IMG/VR virus record: IMGVR_UViG_3300044726_000067
Coordinates: 1 to 41,948 of that record
Length of the DNA stretch: 41,948 nucleotides
Source of the DNA: a virus
Reading direction: 5' to 3' (one strand)
The position numbers were made by a program, and so were the translations under genes. The notes beneath the pieces were generated by a model. The model was not told the DNA's origin. It worked only from the letters and a program-made list of their open reading frames with translations, and did no database searches. Below, one piece after another: positions 24,284-31,229 of this stretch. How positions within the stretch are numbered: the first letter of the stretch is position 1; each line of letters opens with the position of its first letter.

Positions 24284-24317
24284 TTGACAATGACATAAAA
24301 GACACTAGTTTGTCACT
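24284..24317 (+). promoter_or_regulatory. Promoter-like sequence for a possibly leaderless regulator mRNA
   Basis: TTGACA at 24284-24289, a 16-base spacer and TAGTTT at 24306-24311 lie so close to ATG 24318 that transcription would begin at or next to the start codon. No ribosome site is present between them. The segment GACACTAGTTTGTC (24301-24314) has GACA/TGTC arms like the operators elsewhere in the genome. Confidence 0.5.
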
Positions 24318-24512
24318 ATGCCAATACACCAGCACGTCAAAGATTTGCTGCGCGAGATCGAGGCTTACTGTCGTAGGAAACAGATCACGCGCACCGATTT
24401 CTCCAACCGCATCACCGGCGGCGGGCATCTGGTTCGGAGAATGTATCTCGGACAACAGCCGCGGCTGTCGACGATCGACCGCATCCGGCGTTACATGAAA
24501 GAGCACCCGTGA
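24318..24512 (+). CDS. Small DNA-binding regulator (repressor candidate)
   Basis: 64 residues, ATG at 24318. The chain HVKDLLREIEAYCRRKQITR, then TDFSNRITGGGHLVRRMYLG, fits a small helix-turn-helix protein of a kind I know from Rhizobiales (an N-terminal helix, a turn around the S-N-R-I, and L-x-R-x-x-x-G). It ends with a further helix (STIDRIRRYMKEHP). The promoter sits directly before the ATG without a ribosome site, as for leaderless repressor mRNAs. It diverges from the - strand operon. It may be the protein that binds the GGACA-N3-TGTCC operators; the HTH protein at 32409 is the other candidate. Confidence 0.75.
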   Translation: MPIHQHVKDLLREIEAYCRRKQITRTDFSNRITGGGHLVRRMYLGQQPRLSTIDRIRRYMKEHP

Positions 24513-24979
24513 ACCCTGAATGGTCTAAGGACATGGTCGACCGCTTTACTGCGCTCTGCCTGATGCGTGACGCCGGTTCCTATGTCGTGATCGCCGCGAC
24601 CCTGACCGCGGAGTTCGGTATCCACGTCACCAAGAACGCCTGTATCGGCAAGGCCAGGAGGCTGGGCGTGACCAACGGCAACGGTCACGATCGCCACGCC
24701 GCCAGCAGGCGCAAGAAGCCAAAACCCAAGCCGCGCAAGAAGCCGAACGAGCGGCCCGGCCGCAAGCCGGTGACCAGCGAGCGCGCCGCACCGACACCGC
24801 CGCCGCCATCAGTCAGCCTGCCGGGGCAATTGTCACTGTTCCAGCTGGGCCCGCGCGACTGTCATTGGCCATACGGCGACGGCCCGTTCACGTTCTGCGG
24901 CGTACCCACGCACCAGACCGGCGGCCCGTACTGTTCTGAGCATCACCGTGTAGCATTCCCCGGGCTGTACCGCCGATGA
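24509..24979 (+). CDS. GcrA-like cell-cycle regulator
   Basis: 156 residues from GTG 24509, overlapping the previous stop (GTGA). The N-terminal 55 residues match the GcrA DNA-binding fold: W5, then VDRFTALCLMRDAGSYVVIA, and KNACIGKARRLGV. A basic Lys/Arg/Pro linker follows. The C-terminal part has CHWPYGDGPFTFCG and YCSEHHRVAFPG, the Cys/His pattern at the GcrA end. In alphaproteobacteria GcrA binds sigma70 and acts at CcrM-methylated GANTC promoters. A phage copy could redirect host RNA polymerase to phage genes or to S-phase functions. Adjacent genes are replication and nuclease genes, which supports early expression. Confidence 0.9.
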   Translation: MNPEWSKDMVDRFTALCLMRDAGSYVVIAATLTAEFGIHVTKNACIGKARRLGVTNGNGHDRHAASRRKKPKPKPRKKPNERPGRKPVTSERAAPTPPPPSVSLPGQLSLFQLGPRDCHWPYGDGPFTFCGVPTHQTGGPYCSEHHRVAFPGLYRR

Positions 24980-25347
24980 GCATATCCGCCAAGGACTATC
25001 GCAATAGCGGCAGCGAGCACGACATGCAGGCGGCGCTGCTGATGCACCTCACGCTGTTCGCGCGGCGGGACAGCTGGTGCATCGCGATCCCCAACGCCGG
25101 CCAGCGCACCCCACACGCGGCCCGGCGTCTGAAGGTCGAGGGCATGACGGCGGGCGTCCCCGATCTCTGCATCCTGATACCAGACGGCAAGGTGATCTGG
25201 GTCGAGCTGAAGACCGGCAAGGGCCGGCAGGGGCCGGCGCAGAAAAACTTCCAGAAGTTCTGCGAGCAAACCGGCCACACCTACCTGATGCCGCGCTCGC
25301 TCGACGAGGCGATCGGCATGCTGACCAAGATTGGGATCCTGACGTGA
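24976..25347 (+). CDS. VRR-NUC domain nuclease
   Basis: 123 residues, ATG overlapping the previous stop (ATGA). It contains a typical VRR-NUC core: SEHDMQAALL near the start, the IPNAG and GVPDLCIL segments (D63), and VELKTGKG (E77, K79), followed by a Q-x-x-F region and the final helix. This PD-(D/E)XK-type family cuts branched DNA, such as Holliday junctions or flaps. The catalytic residues look complete. It most likely takes part in phage replication, recombination or resolving DNA before packaging. Confidence 0.88.
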   Translation: MSISAKDYRNSGSEHDMQAALLMHLTLFARRDSWCIAIPNAGQRTPHAARRLKVEGMTAGVPDLCILIPDGKVIWVELKTGKGRQGPAQKNFQKFCEQTGHTYLMPRSLDEAIGMLTKIGILT

Positions 25348-25580
25348 ACGTGACGCAAGACGCCGCGATACGCGCCCTGGCGCGCAGGCTCTCCGACGTG
25401 CTGAAGGGCGAGCGCCTGAACGTCGCGATCCTGGCGCAGGCGATCGTGCTGTCCTACTCGATCTCGCGGGTGCGCGCCGACCGCCGCGACATGATCATGG
25501 AGGCCGCGATCGCCGTGGTCATGGGGCTGGCGAACCTGCCCGACTTTCCCGACGACACGCCAGAGGAGCCGCTGCAATAA
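25344..25580 (+). CDS. Small hypothetical protein
   Basis: 78 residues from GTG 25344, overlapping the previous stop (GTGA). Helical sequence: AIRALARRLSDVLKGERLNV, AILAQAIVLSYSISRV, then AAIAVVMGLANLPDFPDDTP. A longer frame upstream to 25077 runs across the nuclease gene and is a shadow. The gene is packed between nuclease genes and is probably a helper of replication, but nothing is known. Confidence 0.7.
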   Translation: MNVTQDAAIRALARRLSDVLKGERLNVAILAQAIVLSYSISRVRADRRDMIMEAAIAVVMGLANLPDFPDDTPEEPLQ

Positions 25581-25595
25581 AGTGGGAAGGGCGCG

Positions 25596-26096
25596 ATGAA
25601 GGACGAGAACGGTGACAACCTGTTTGACTACGCCGCGCGCCGCGCCAGGGCGGAGGCAGCGAAGAAATCCGCGATGGAGCAGGTTGAAGACAACGCCAAC
25701 GAGCAGTGGAAGCTGTTCGTGACCCAGCTTGCGGTACAGCAACTCACGATCAAGCGGCGCATCACCACCGACGACATCCGCGACGCCTATCTCGCGTCAG
25801 ACATTGCCGACAAGCCGACCACGCACGACTGGCGGGCGCTGGGGCCGCTGATGCTGGGCCTTTCCAAGATGGGCTACTGCCACAAGGACAAAGAGTTTAT
25901 TCCCTCGATCCGCCGCTCCCGGCACAACGGTCCGATGCAAGTCTGGATCAGCGACATCTACAGAGGAAATTCAAATGGTCCCGACCTATCGCCGCCACAG
26001 CCCATCGAGCCTCAACCTGTTCGCGGCGGAGCCGGCGATGTTCACGCTGGAGAGGATCCTCGGCGAGAAGCAGCCGGTGGGCGTTCCCGCCCATAG
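25596..26096 (+). CDS. Hypothetical protein overlapping the RecB-like nuclease gene
   Basis: 166 residues, ATG at 25596 with GGGAAGGGCGCG upstream. Residues 30-125 look like a real globular domain (WKLFVTQLAVQQLTIKRRIT, DDIRDAYLASDI, LMLGLSKMGYCHKDKEFIPS, MQVWISDIYRG), perhaps a small winged-helix type. From about residue 127 the chain overlaps the next gene by 122 bases and becomes low-complexity (Pro, Gly, Arg), so it is probably an extension made when an original stop near 25970 was lost. Function unknown; it could load or regulate the nuclease. Confidence 0.7.
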   Translation: MKDENGDNLFDYAARRARAEAAKKSAMEQVEDNANEQWKLFVTQLAVQQLTIKRRITTDDIRDAYLASDIADKPTTHDWRALGPLMLGLSKMGYCHKDKEFIPSIRRSRHNGPMQVWISDIYRGNSNGPDLSPPQPIEPQPVRGGAGDVHAGEDPRREAAGGRSRP

Positions 26097-26709
26097 AGGC
26101 GTCGCGATCGAGGACGGTGTCACGCACGGGTTGATAAACCCTAAGGCGGTACTGCGCGACTGCATCGAGATCGCACACAGGAAATACGACGCGCTCACTT
26201 GTTTGTCCGGCGACCCGCGCCGCGACCGCTACCGGGAGACGATCGCCAGCATGGTGATCACGGCGCTGGAGGAGATGCGCAAATACGGCATTCCCTCCCG
26301 CACGCAGGGCGCAGTGGAGTGGCACCCCGGCGGACTGGAGCTCCCGATCTACGGCATCTTTGACTACGAGTGGTCCCAGCACGGCATCATCGCGGATTTA
26401 AAAACGACCGAAAAAATGCCGTCCGAGATTAAGATCCCGCACGCCCGGCAGGTCGCGCTCTACGCGACGTCAGACAACATGGATGCGCGGCTGGTTTATG
26501 TGACGCCGAAAAAGTTCGAGCCGTACAAGCTGGAGAACATCAAGGAGCACCGCACCGCGCTGCTGCGCATCGCGCAGACCGTCGAGCGTTTCCTTGCACT
26601 GTCGGACGACCCTGACTTTTTCGTCAGCATCACGATGCCGGACCTCGACAGTTTCTACTGGAGCGAGCCCGCGGCGCGACAGCTTGCGTATCAATATTGG
26701 GGTGTCTAG
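25975..26709 (+). CDS. RecB/Cas4-type PD-(D/E)XK exonuclease
   Basis: 244 residues, ATG at 25975 behind AGAGGAAAT. The catalytic region reads PIYGIFDYEWSQHGIIADLK with D130, D141 and K143 in the D-x(n)-D/E-x-K order, followed by the helper motif RQVALYA (Q159, Y163) characteristic of RecB-family nucleases. A His is found in the N-terminal third (PAHRG). The usual iron-sulphur cysteines of Cas4 are missing (few Cys). Phage enzymes of this type act with a single-strand binding or annealing protein in recombination, and the next gene is a probable ssDNA-binding protein. Confidence 0.88.
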   Translation: MVPTYRRHSPSSLNLFAAEPAMFTLERILGEKQPVGVPAHRGVAIEDGVTHGLINPKAVLRDCIEIAHRKYDALTCLSGDPRRDRYRETIASMVITALEEMRKYGIPSRTQGAVEWHPGGLELPIYGIFDYEWSQHGIIADLKTTEKMPSEIKIPHARQVALYATSDNMDARLVYVTPKKFEPYKLENIKEHRTALLRIAQTVERFLALSDDPDFFVSITMPDLDSFYWSEPAARQLAYQYWGV

Positions 26710-26789
26710 GATCGACGTTCAAAGCAATTCCCGGCTATCCGGGTTTGGTTGGCAGCGAGCCTCTCGCGGCACACTACGGAGTATACGAT

Positions 26790-27551
26790 ATGTCTAGCCT
26801 TGGTTTCACTTACGACGCGCCGGTCGGCGACTTCACCCCCATCATCAAATACGACGCCAAGTCGGGCCTGATCACTCGCATTGAGCGGGTGCAGACCGCC
26901 GCGGGCTGGCAGAACGAGCCGGTCAACATTACCGACGAGTTCAAGGCGCTGGTGGATCTGGAAAATGTGGAGGTGGGCCCGATCAATTTTAACACCGGGG
27001 GCGCACCCTCGTTTTTAATGGTGCGCCGCGACGATGTCGTCGCCGGTAAGACTGCACTGCCTGCCGCACCAGACACCAACCACAAGTCCGGCGTGCGGTT
27101 TATGCTGAAGCTGGCCAAAGGCTGCGGCGGCGAGCGGCCGGTGCGCGAGCTGGCGCAGAACAGCCGGGCGTTTCTCACCGGCTTCGACGCGCTCAACAAG
27201 CAGTACCTCGCCGAGAAAGACGCCCACCCCGGGCAATTGCCGGTGATCGCGCTCGACGGCAAGCCGGTGCCGGTCAAGACCGGCTCCGGGCTGCGCAGCA
27301 GCACCAACTTCCATCCCAAGTTCAAGATCATCGCCTGGGGGCCGCGCGGCGACTTGGTCTACGTTCCCAAGACGCTGGCGTCGCGGATGGCGCAGGCGGA
27401 GAACGGCGCGGCCGGGAATGGCCGGGAAAAGCCGGGAAATGGCGCGGGCATTTCCGGCGACAACTGGGATGCTGCACCCGCGACCGGCGCGCAGCGCGCG
27501 GAGGCGCCCAGGGTCGACACCTCGACGGTTGCTGCCGACGATTTCGGTTGA
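26790..27551 (+). CDS. Probable single-strand DNA-binding protein
   Basis: 253 residues from ATG 26790, with ACGGAG upstream; a frame reaching to 26697 has no good start. Segments: GFTYDAPVGDFTPIIKYDAK, FKALVDLENVEVGPINFNTG, HKSGVRFMLKLAKGCGG, SGLRSSTNFHPKFKIIAW. I know this type as a conserved unknown protein in alphaproteobacterial phages and prophages. Placement between a recombination nuclease and the primase-helicase, a beta-rich core and an acidic, flexible C-terminus (ending VAADDFG) all fit an SSB-like role of the T7 gp2.5 kind. That assignment is inference. The low-complexity tail (about 205-253) holds repeated GNGREKPGNGAG. Confidence 0.75.
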   Translation: MSSLGFTYDAPVGDFTPIIKYDAKSGLITRIERVQTAAGWQNEPVNITDEFKALVDLENVEVGPINFNTGGAPSFLMVRRDDVVAGKTALPAAPDTNHKSGVRFMLKLAKGCGGERPVRELAQNSRAFLTGFDALNKQYLAEKDAHPGQLPVIALDGKPVPVKTGSGLRSSTNFHPKFKIIAWGPRGDLVYVPKTLASRMAQAENGAAGNGREKPGNGAGISGDNWDAAPATGAQRAEAPRVDTSTVAADDFG

Positions 27552-27562
27552 GCGATACGAAT

Positions 27563-27592
27563 AATCCCCCGGCCGGTGAGGGCCGGGGGATT
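27563..27592 (+). terminator. Hairpin after the ssDNA-binding gene
   Basis: A perfect 12-base stem, AATCCCCCGGCC (27563-27574) with GGCCGGGGGATT (27581-27592), loop GGTGAG. No T run follows on the + strand (AAGG), so termination may be partial. The remaining 70 bases before the primase gene show no other clear element. Confidence 0.65.
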
Positions 27593-27665
27593 AAGGTATC
27601 CACGCTAGAACGTATGCTGCAACCCTGATGGGGGAATGCCTAATGATTATAAGGCTTAATGCGCC

Positions 27666-29762
27666 GTGCGCAACCGTTTGGGCGCGCCCATGACGGTCCC
27701 GGCATTCAGTCCTGATTTCGCCGCCTACTACCAGTGGGCGGAGATGTACCGCACCACCGGATTGCAGGTGATCCCGGCCTATTCCCCGGACGAGGCGCCC
27801 AAGGCGTGGAAACGGCCCAAGCTGTCGGAGTGGGTGCCATTACAGGGCGAATTGGCAACCCAAGACAAGTGGGACCGCTGGTACGGCGTCGACGGCGAGC
27901 ACGTCAAACGCCGCAACATGGGCATCATCACCGGGGCGTGCAGCGGCAACGTCTGGGTGCTCGACCTCGATATCCACAAGAACAAGGACGCGCTGGCGTG
28001 GTGGCGGGCGCTGCTGGCGGTCGAGAACAACGGCATCGAGCCGGAGACGGTGCGGCAGGTTACCGGCGGCGGCGGTGTCCAGATCCTGTTCCGGGCCCCG
28101 CCTGGGGTGGTGGTGCCGACCTGCAAGACCGCGATCGGCGTCGACGTCCGCGGGCAGGGTGGCTTCGCGGTGATGCCGCCCTCCATGCACGAGAGCGGCC
28201 GCGAGTATGTGTGGGCTCCCGGCTTTGCGCCGTGGGAGATCGAGGTCGCCATGGCGCCGCAGTGGCTGCTCGACGCCGTGTTCGATCTGGTCGACGACCA
28301 CACTGCGGCCGCCGGCGAGCGGACGCCGGACCCGGCGACGGTAACCGACGAGTTCGGGTCGGTGATCGACGGCCGCGAAACCAAGATGCGGAACGTAGTC
28401 TGGCATGCGGTGCTGGAGCTGTACCGCGCCAGCGAGATCCGGCCGCACGAGGCCAAGTGGCCAGAGCACTGTGAGGACGCCTACCGGCAGTACGAGGTGT
28501 GGGTCGGCGGGCGAGGCCCGATTGCGGACAAGGTGACCGCACTTGAAGCGGATGGGCGGGGCCGGACGGAGTTCTGGCGCAAGTTCCGGCGGGCCATGAA
28601 GCAGTGGGGGTCGCCCCGGATGGTCGAGGCCGCGGCCCGGCCGAACCCGAAGGGCGAGAGCCCCCCTCCGCCGGTAGGGGGTTCGCGCCCTTCGTCGACC
28701 ACGGGCGCTAATTCCCCAGGAATTAGCACCCGTGGCACGAACTACGAACTACTCGACGTGCGGGAGATCAAGGCGTTGCCGGATCCGGTGTGGCTGATCG
28801 ATGGGCTGGTGAGCGAGCAGTCGATGGGGTTCATCTATGGGCCACCGGCCAGCCTAAAGACCTTCATTGCGCTGGATTTGGCGCTCTCGATCACGACCGG
28901 GCTGGCGACGTGGTGGAACCGGCCGATCCAGCGCCGCGGTGCAGTGATCTACGTTTCGTCCGAGGGTCAGGCGAACCTAAAATTTCGCATCATGGCGTGG
29001 GAGGCAAACCGCAAGACCGTGGCGGATGCTGCACCGTTTTATCTGCTGCGGCAGACCCTCAACTTCATGAAGCCAGAGGATGTCGGCAAGCTGCTGGCGA
29101 CGATTGAGGAGGCAGCAGCGCGGGCAGCGTGTCCGATCGCAGCGGTGTTCGTCGACACGGTATCGCGGGTGCTGCCCGGCGCGGAAGAGAACCAGCAGAA
29201 GGACATGACGCTATTCATCGCGGCGTGTGACGCAATCCGGCAGCGGTTCTCGACGGTGGTTTTTGGGGTTCACCACGTCAACAAGAGCGGCGAGTTCCGG
29301 GGCTCGACAGTGATGCCCGGTGCGGGGGATTTCCTGATCGAGGTACGGCGCGAGCCCGGCGACATGACCGGCTCGATCGTGGCCAAGAAGATCAAGGACG
29401 CCGAGGATGGGTGGGAGCAGGGGTTCGAGGTCAAGACGATGGCGGTCGGCTCGCTGGGGCTCCAGACCTCGCTGGCGGTCGATCCCACGGCGACGGTGAA
29501 ACAGGATAGCGGCTGGCCTGAGCGGACAATCTGTCAAGAGATCCTCACCGGGATCGAGGAGCAGTGGCGCAAGGGGGCGCCGTGGTGTTTTGCGTCCAAT
29601 ACGCCGCGATCGGCGGTCCGGAACGTGATGCGTAAGTGGCGGCTCGACCGCAAGCTGGTGATCGAAATTCTGGAAACATGGACGGTCAACGGCATCATCG
29701 AGGAGCAGGTTTTTGACGTCAAAAATCACATATCGGGATACCGCAAACTGACCGATATCTAG
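27666..29762 (+). CDS. Primase-polymerase / RepA-type helicase
   Basis: 698 residues from GTG 27666; ATG 27690 would give 690 residues, and neither has a strong ribosome site. Residues 1-225 are a bifunctional primase-polymerase (AEP) domain: NVWVLDLDIHKNK with metal ligands D100 and D102, TGGGGVQILFRAPPG, then VDVRGQGGFAVMPPS. The conserved His of the family's GG-x-H motif appears to be Gln (Q139). A Pro/Ser-rich linker (about 330-360) leads to an AAA-type RecA-like ATPase: IYGPPASLKTFIALDLALSI (Walker A, K398), VIYVSSEGQ, AAVFVDTVSR and GVHHVNKSGEFRGS. Together these make primer synthesis and unwinding in one chain, and an iteron array follows directly. No family A or B DNA polymerase was found in the genome. 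Confidence 0.92.
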   Translation: MRNRLGAPMTVPAFSPDFAAYYQWAEMYRTTGLQVIPAYSPDEAPKAWKRPKLSEWVPLQGELATQDKWDRWYGVDGEHVKRRNMGIITGACSGNVWVLDLDIHKNKDALAWWRALLAVENNGIEPETVRQVTGGGGVQILFRAPPGVVVPTCKTAIGVDVRGQGGFAVMPPSMHESGREYVWAPGFAPWEIEVAMAPQWLLDAVFDLVDDHTAAAGERTPDPATVTDEFGSVIDGRETKMRNVVWHAVLELYRASEIRPHEAKWPEHCEDAYRQYEVWVGGRGPIADKVTALEADGRGRTEFWRKFRRAMKQWGSPRMVEAAARPNPKGESPPPPVGGSRPSSTTGANSPGISTRGTNYELLDVREIKALPDPVWLIDGLVSEQSMGFIYGPPASLKTFIALDLALSITTGLATWWNRPIQRRGAVIYVSSEGQANLKFRIMAWEANRKTVADAAPFYLLRQTLNFMKPEDVGKLLATIEEAAARAACPIAAVFVDTVSRVLPGAEENQQKDMTLFIAACDAIRQRFSTVVFGVHHVNKSGEFRGSTVMPGAGDFLIEVRREPGDMTGSIVAKKIKDAEDGWEQGFEVKTMAVGSLGLQTSLAVDPTATVKQDSGWPERTICQEILTGIEEQWRKGAPWCFASNTPRSAVRNVMRKWRLDRKLVIEILETWTVNGIIEEQVFDVKNHISGYRKLTDI
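28662..28733. other. Two inverted repeats inside the primase-helicase linker
   Basis: Inverted repeat one: CCCCCT (28662-28667) with AGGGGG (28676-28681). Inverted repeat two: ACGGGCGCTAATTCC (28701-28715) with GGAATTAGCACCCGT (28719-28733), 14 of 15 bases pairing around CCA. Both lie in the segment that encodes the flexible linker between the two domains, where the protein can tolerate sequence demands of other origin. Confidence 0.7.
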
Positions 29763-29926
29763 GCGAAAGTAACTTGGAGTAAGAATATACCTACCTGTAA
29801 CACGTTGACATCGTTGGCGAAAGTAACTGGCGAAGGTGGCGAAAGTAACTGCGTAAGTCGTTGATTTACAAGCGAAAGTAAGGTCACTCCCTACGGGAGC
29901 AAGGGCGTCACTTTCGCCGCCCTTGC
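29762..29926. repeat. Iteron-like array, candidate replication origin
   Basis: The 204-base gap between the primase-helicase gene and the next gene holds direct repeats GGCGAAAGTAACT at 29762-29774, 29816-29828 and 29838-29850, a shorter GCGAAAGTAA at 29872-29881 and the first part GGCGAAGGT at 29829-29837. An inverted copy ACTTTCGCC (29910-29918) lies in the loop of a hairpin with arms GCAAGGGCG (29899-29907) and CGCCCTTGC (29918-29926). A further hairpin CTCCC/GGGAG lies at 29887-29899. Repeats of this kind directly after a replication initiator or helicase gene are typical of origins. Confidence 0.8.
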
Positions 29927-29966
29927 CGGGTAGTATGGAGCAAGCTGCACAACCAAAGGAGCGGTC

Positions 29967-30131
29967 ATGGAAGATTTAGGAACACGAAAACGGAAATGCT
30001 GGGTGGAACTGGATCATGCACGGCGCGAGGTCTGGCGACTGAGCCGGGAACGGCAGATCGCCGACGAGATCGTCGAGCGGCTCGAAGCGGAGTGGACGGC
30101 GTTGCGGCGAGAGGAGAAGGCTCATGTCTAA
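29967..30131 (+). CDS. Small basic helical protein
   Basis: 54 residues, ATG at 29967 behind AAAGGAGCGGTC. The chain is highly charged and helical (RRKCWVELDHARREVWRLSR, then IVERLEAEWTALRREEK). The stop overlaps the next start (ATGTCTAA). It might be a small DNA-binding or coiled-coil protein working with the neighbouring replication genes. No family match is known to me. Confidence 0.65.
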   Translation: MEDLGTRKRKCWVELDHARREVWRLSRERQIADEIVERLEAEWTALRREEKAHV

Positions 30132-30741
30132 AATGGCAGACAAGGCGGCGCAGGCCGAGGCCCACCCCAACCGCTGGGACAAGAGCCACGGCACCTACCT
30201 CGTGGGGCAGGCGGCGGTCGACGGCGCCGACGCGCAGGCGATCGCTTGCGAGGAGTTCTGGGGCCCGGGTCGGCTCCGCCTCCTGGTCGACGACCAGCTG
30301 CGGGAGAAATTCGACAGGCAAAGATACCGCTACGCCCAGGCGATCCAGGGCGGCGAGCTCATCGACGTCCAGCGCGAGGCCGCCAGGATGACCCTGGCCT
30401 GGAAGACCCTCGACAAGGCCGCCCGCGCTGCCGGGCACTGGCGCAGACCTGCCGAGGTCTGGGAAACCACCCTCTCGGACGGCACCGTGGTGGCGATCGT
30501 GCAAACCCTGGTGGACGCCAAGGCGGTGCGGACCGAGGGCCGACAGGTCGCGCTCTACTCGCTGGAGGAGATCGCCCGCCTGATCGAGGGCTACCCGGGC
30601 GTGGTCAAGGCGAAGCAGCTCTGGCCGGGCGCCAGGGTCGAGCCCGTGCGCAAGTCGATCGCCGACCCGCTCGACGCCATCGACAAGGCCACCGGGCTCG
30701 ACAGCCCGCTGGAGGGGGGCGGCGACCCGCTGCCGTTTTAG
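30124..30741 (+). CDS. Conserved hypothetical protein of the replication region
   Basis: 205 residues, ATG 30124 with GAGGAGAAGG upstream. Segments: HPNRWDKSHGTYLVGQAAVD, LVDDQLREKFDRQRYRYAQA, MTLAWKTLDKAARAAGHWRR, WETTLSDGTVVAIVQTLVDA, LYSLEEIARLIEGYPGVVKA. The last of these with its helix pattern resembles proteins that sit next to replication genes in Rhizobiales prophages. No enzyme motif is seen. It is a soluble helical protein and its function is not known. Confidence 0.8.
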   Translation: MSKMADKAAQAEAHPNRWDKSHGTYLVGQAAVDGADAQAIACEEFWGPGRLRLLVDDQLREKFDRQRYRYAQAIQGGELIDVQREAARMTLAWKTLDKAARAAGHWRRPAEVWETTLSDGTVVAIVQTLVDAKAVRTEGRQVALYSLEEIARLIEGYPGVVKAKQLWPGARVEPVRKSIADPLDAIDKATGLDSPLEGGGDPLPF

Positions 30742-30743
30742 CC

Positions 30744-31229
30744 ATGCGCTATCGCTCTGAGTGGATCTGGCTGTTTTTGGGGACGCTGTTGGTCCTGGTC
30801 GCGATCTTCGCTACGGCGTGGACGAAAAGCAGCGCCCTAAAAACCGAGGGCAGCTTTTCGTCCCCCAGGACAAATGAAGAACGCACAAACCGCACAAACC
30901 GCACAAACCGCACAAATGTGCCGAATGTGCCGAATGTGCCGAATGTGCCGACCAATGTGCCGAATGTGCCGACCGCATATGCCCCGGAGCCGCCAGACCC
31001 GGTCGCCTTCCAGCAGCGGTGGTCGCCGGTGAGCCCGGTGCCGACGGCGCGGCCGATCGTGCCGGATCTGCCGACCCGCACCAGCGAGGCTCCTGAGCCG
31101 CCTGAGAGGGTGGCCAGGGTCAAGGCGCTCCAGCAGAGGAATTATCGCAAAAACCGTGGGGTCTGCGCTGTCCACGGTTTACGGAAAGTTTACAGCGCAA
31201 ACAAACGGAGCTGGCGATGCAGACGATAA
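30744..31229 (+). CDS. Membrane-anchored protein with 9-base tandem repeats
   Basis: 161 residues from ATG 30744 (two bases after the previous stop). A longer frame to 30246 runs over the preceding gene. Residues 7-27 are a membrane span (WIWLFLGTLLVLVAIFATAW). The next 50 residues hold TNR units repeated four times and then NVP units, exactly matching 9-base DNA repeats. A Pro-rich stretch and a basic C-terminus (NRGVCAVHGLRKVYSANKRS) with two Cys follow. The short repeat could change copy number by slippage in multiples of three codons and so keep the frame. Its job is unknown; an inner-membrane spanin or exclusion protein would be possible. Confidence 0.7.
   Translation: MRYRSEWIWLFLGTLLVLVAIFATAWTKSSALKTEGSFSSPRTNEERTNRTNRTNRTNVPNVPNVPNVPTNVPNVPTAYAPEPPDPVAFQQRWSPVSPVPTARPIVPDLPTRTSEAPEPPERVARVKALQQRNYRKNRGVCAVHGLRKVYSANKRSWRCRR
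30882..30971 (+). repeat. 9-base tandem repeats
   Basis: Four units of CGCACAAA(C/T) at 30882-30917 run into four units of AATGTGCCG at 30915-30950, with two more at 30954-30971 after ACC. The period is three codons, so the repeat keeps the reading frame of the membrane-anchored protein. Confidence 0.9.

Noticed and set aside
27640-27665. Palindromic GCCTAATGATTATAAGGC before the primase gene as an operator
   Set aside because: Arms are only four to five bases and there is no second copy in the genome; it may be chance.
28280-28300. Search for CRISPR arrays or tRNA genes
   Set aside because: No regularly spaced identical repeats with unique spacers were seen. The only repeats are the iteron-like array, the 9-base repeats and the leaders. 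No cloverleaf with a TTC-type loop was recognised by eye.
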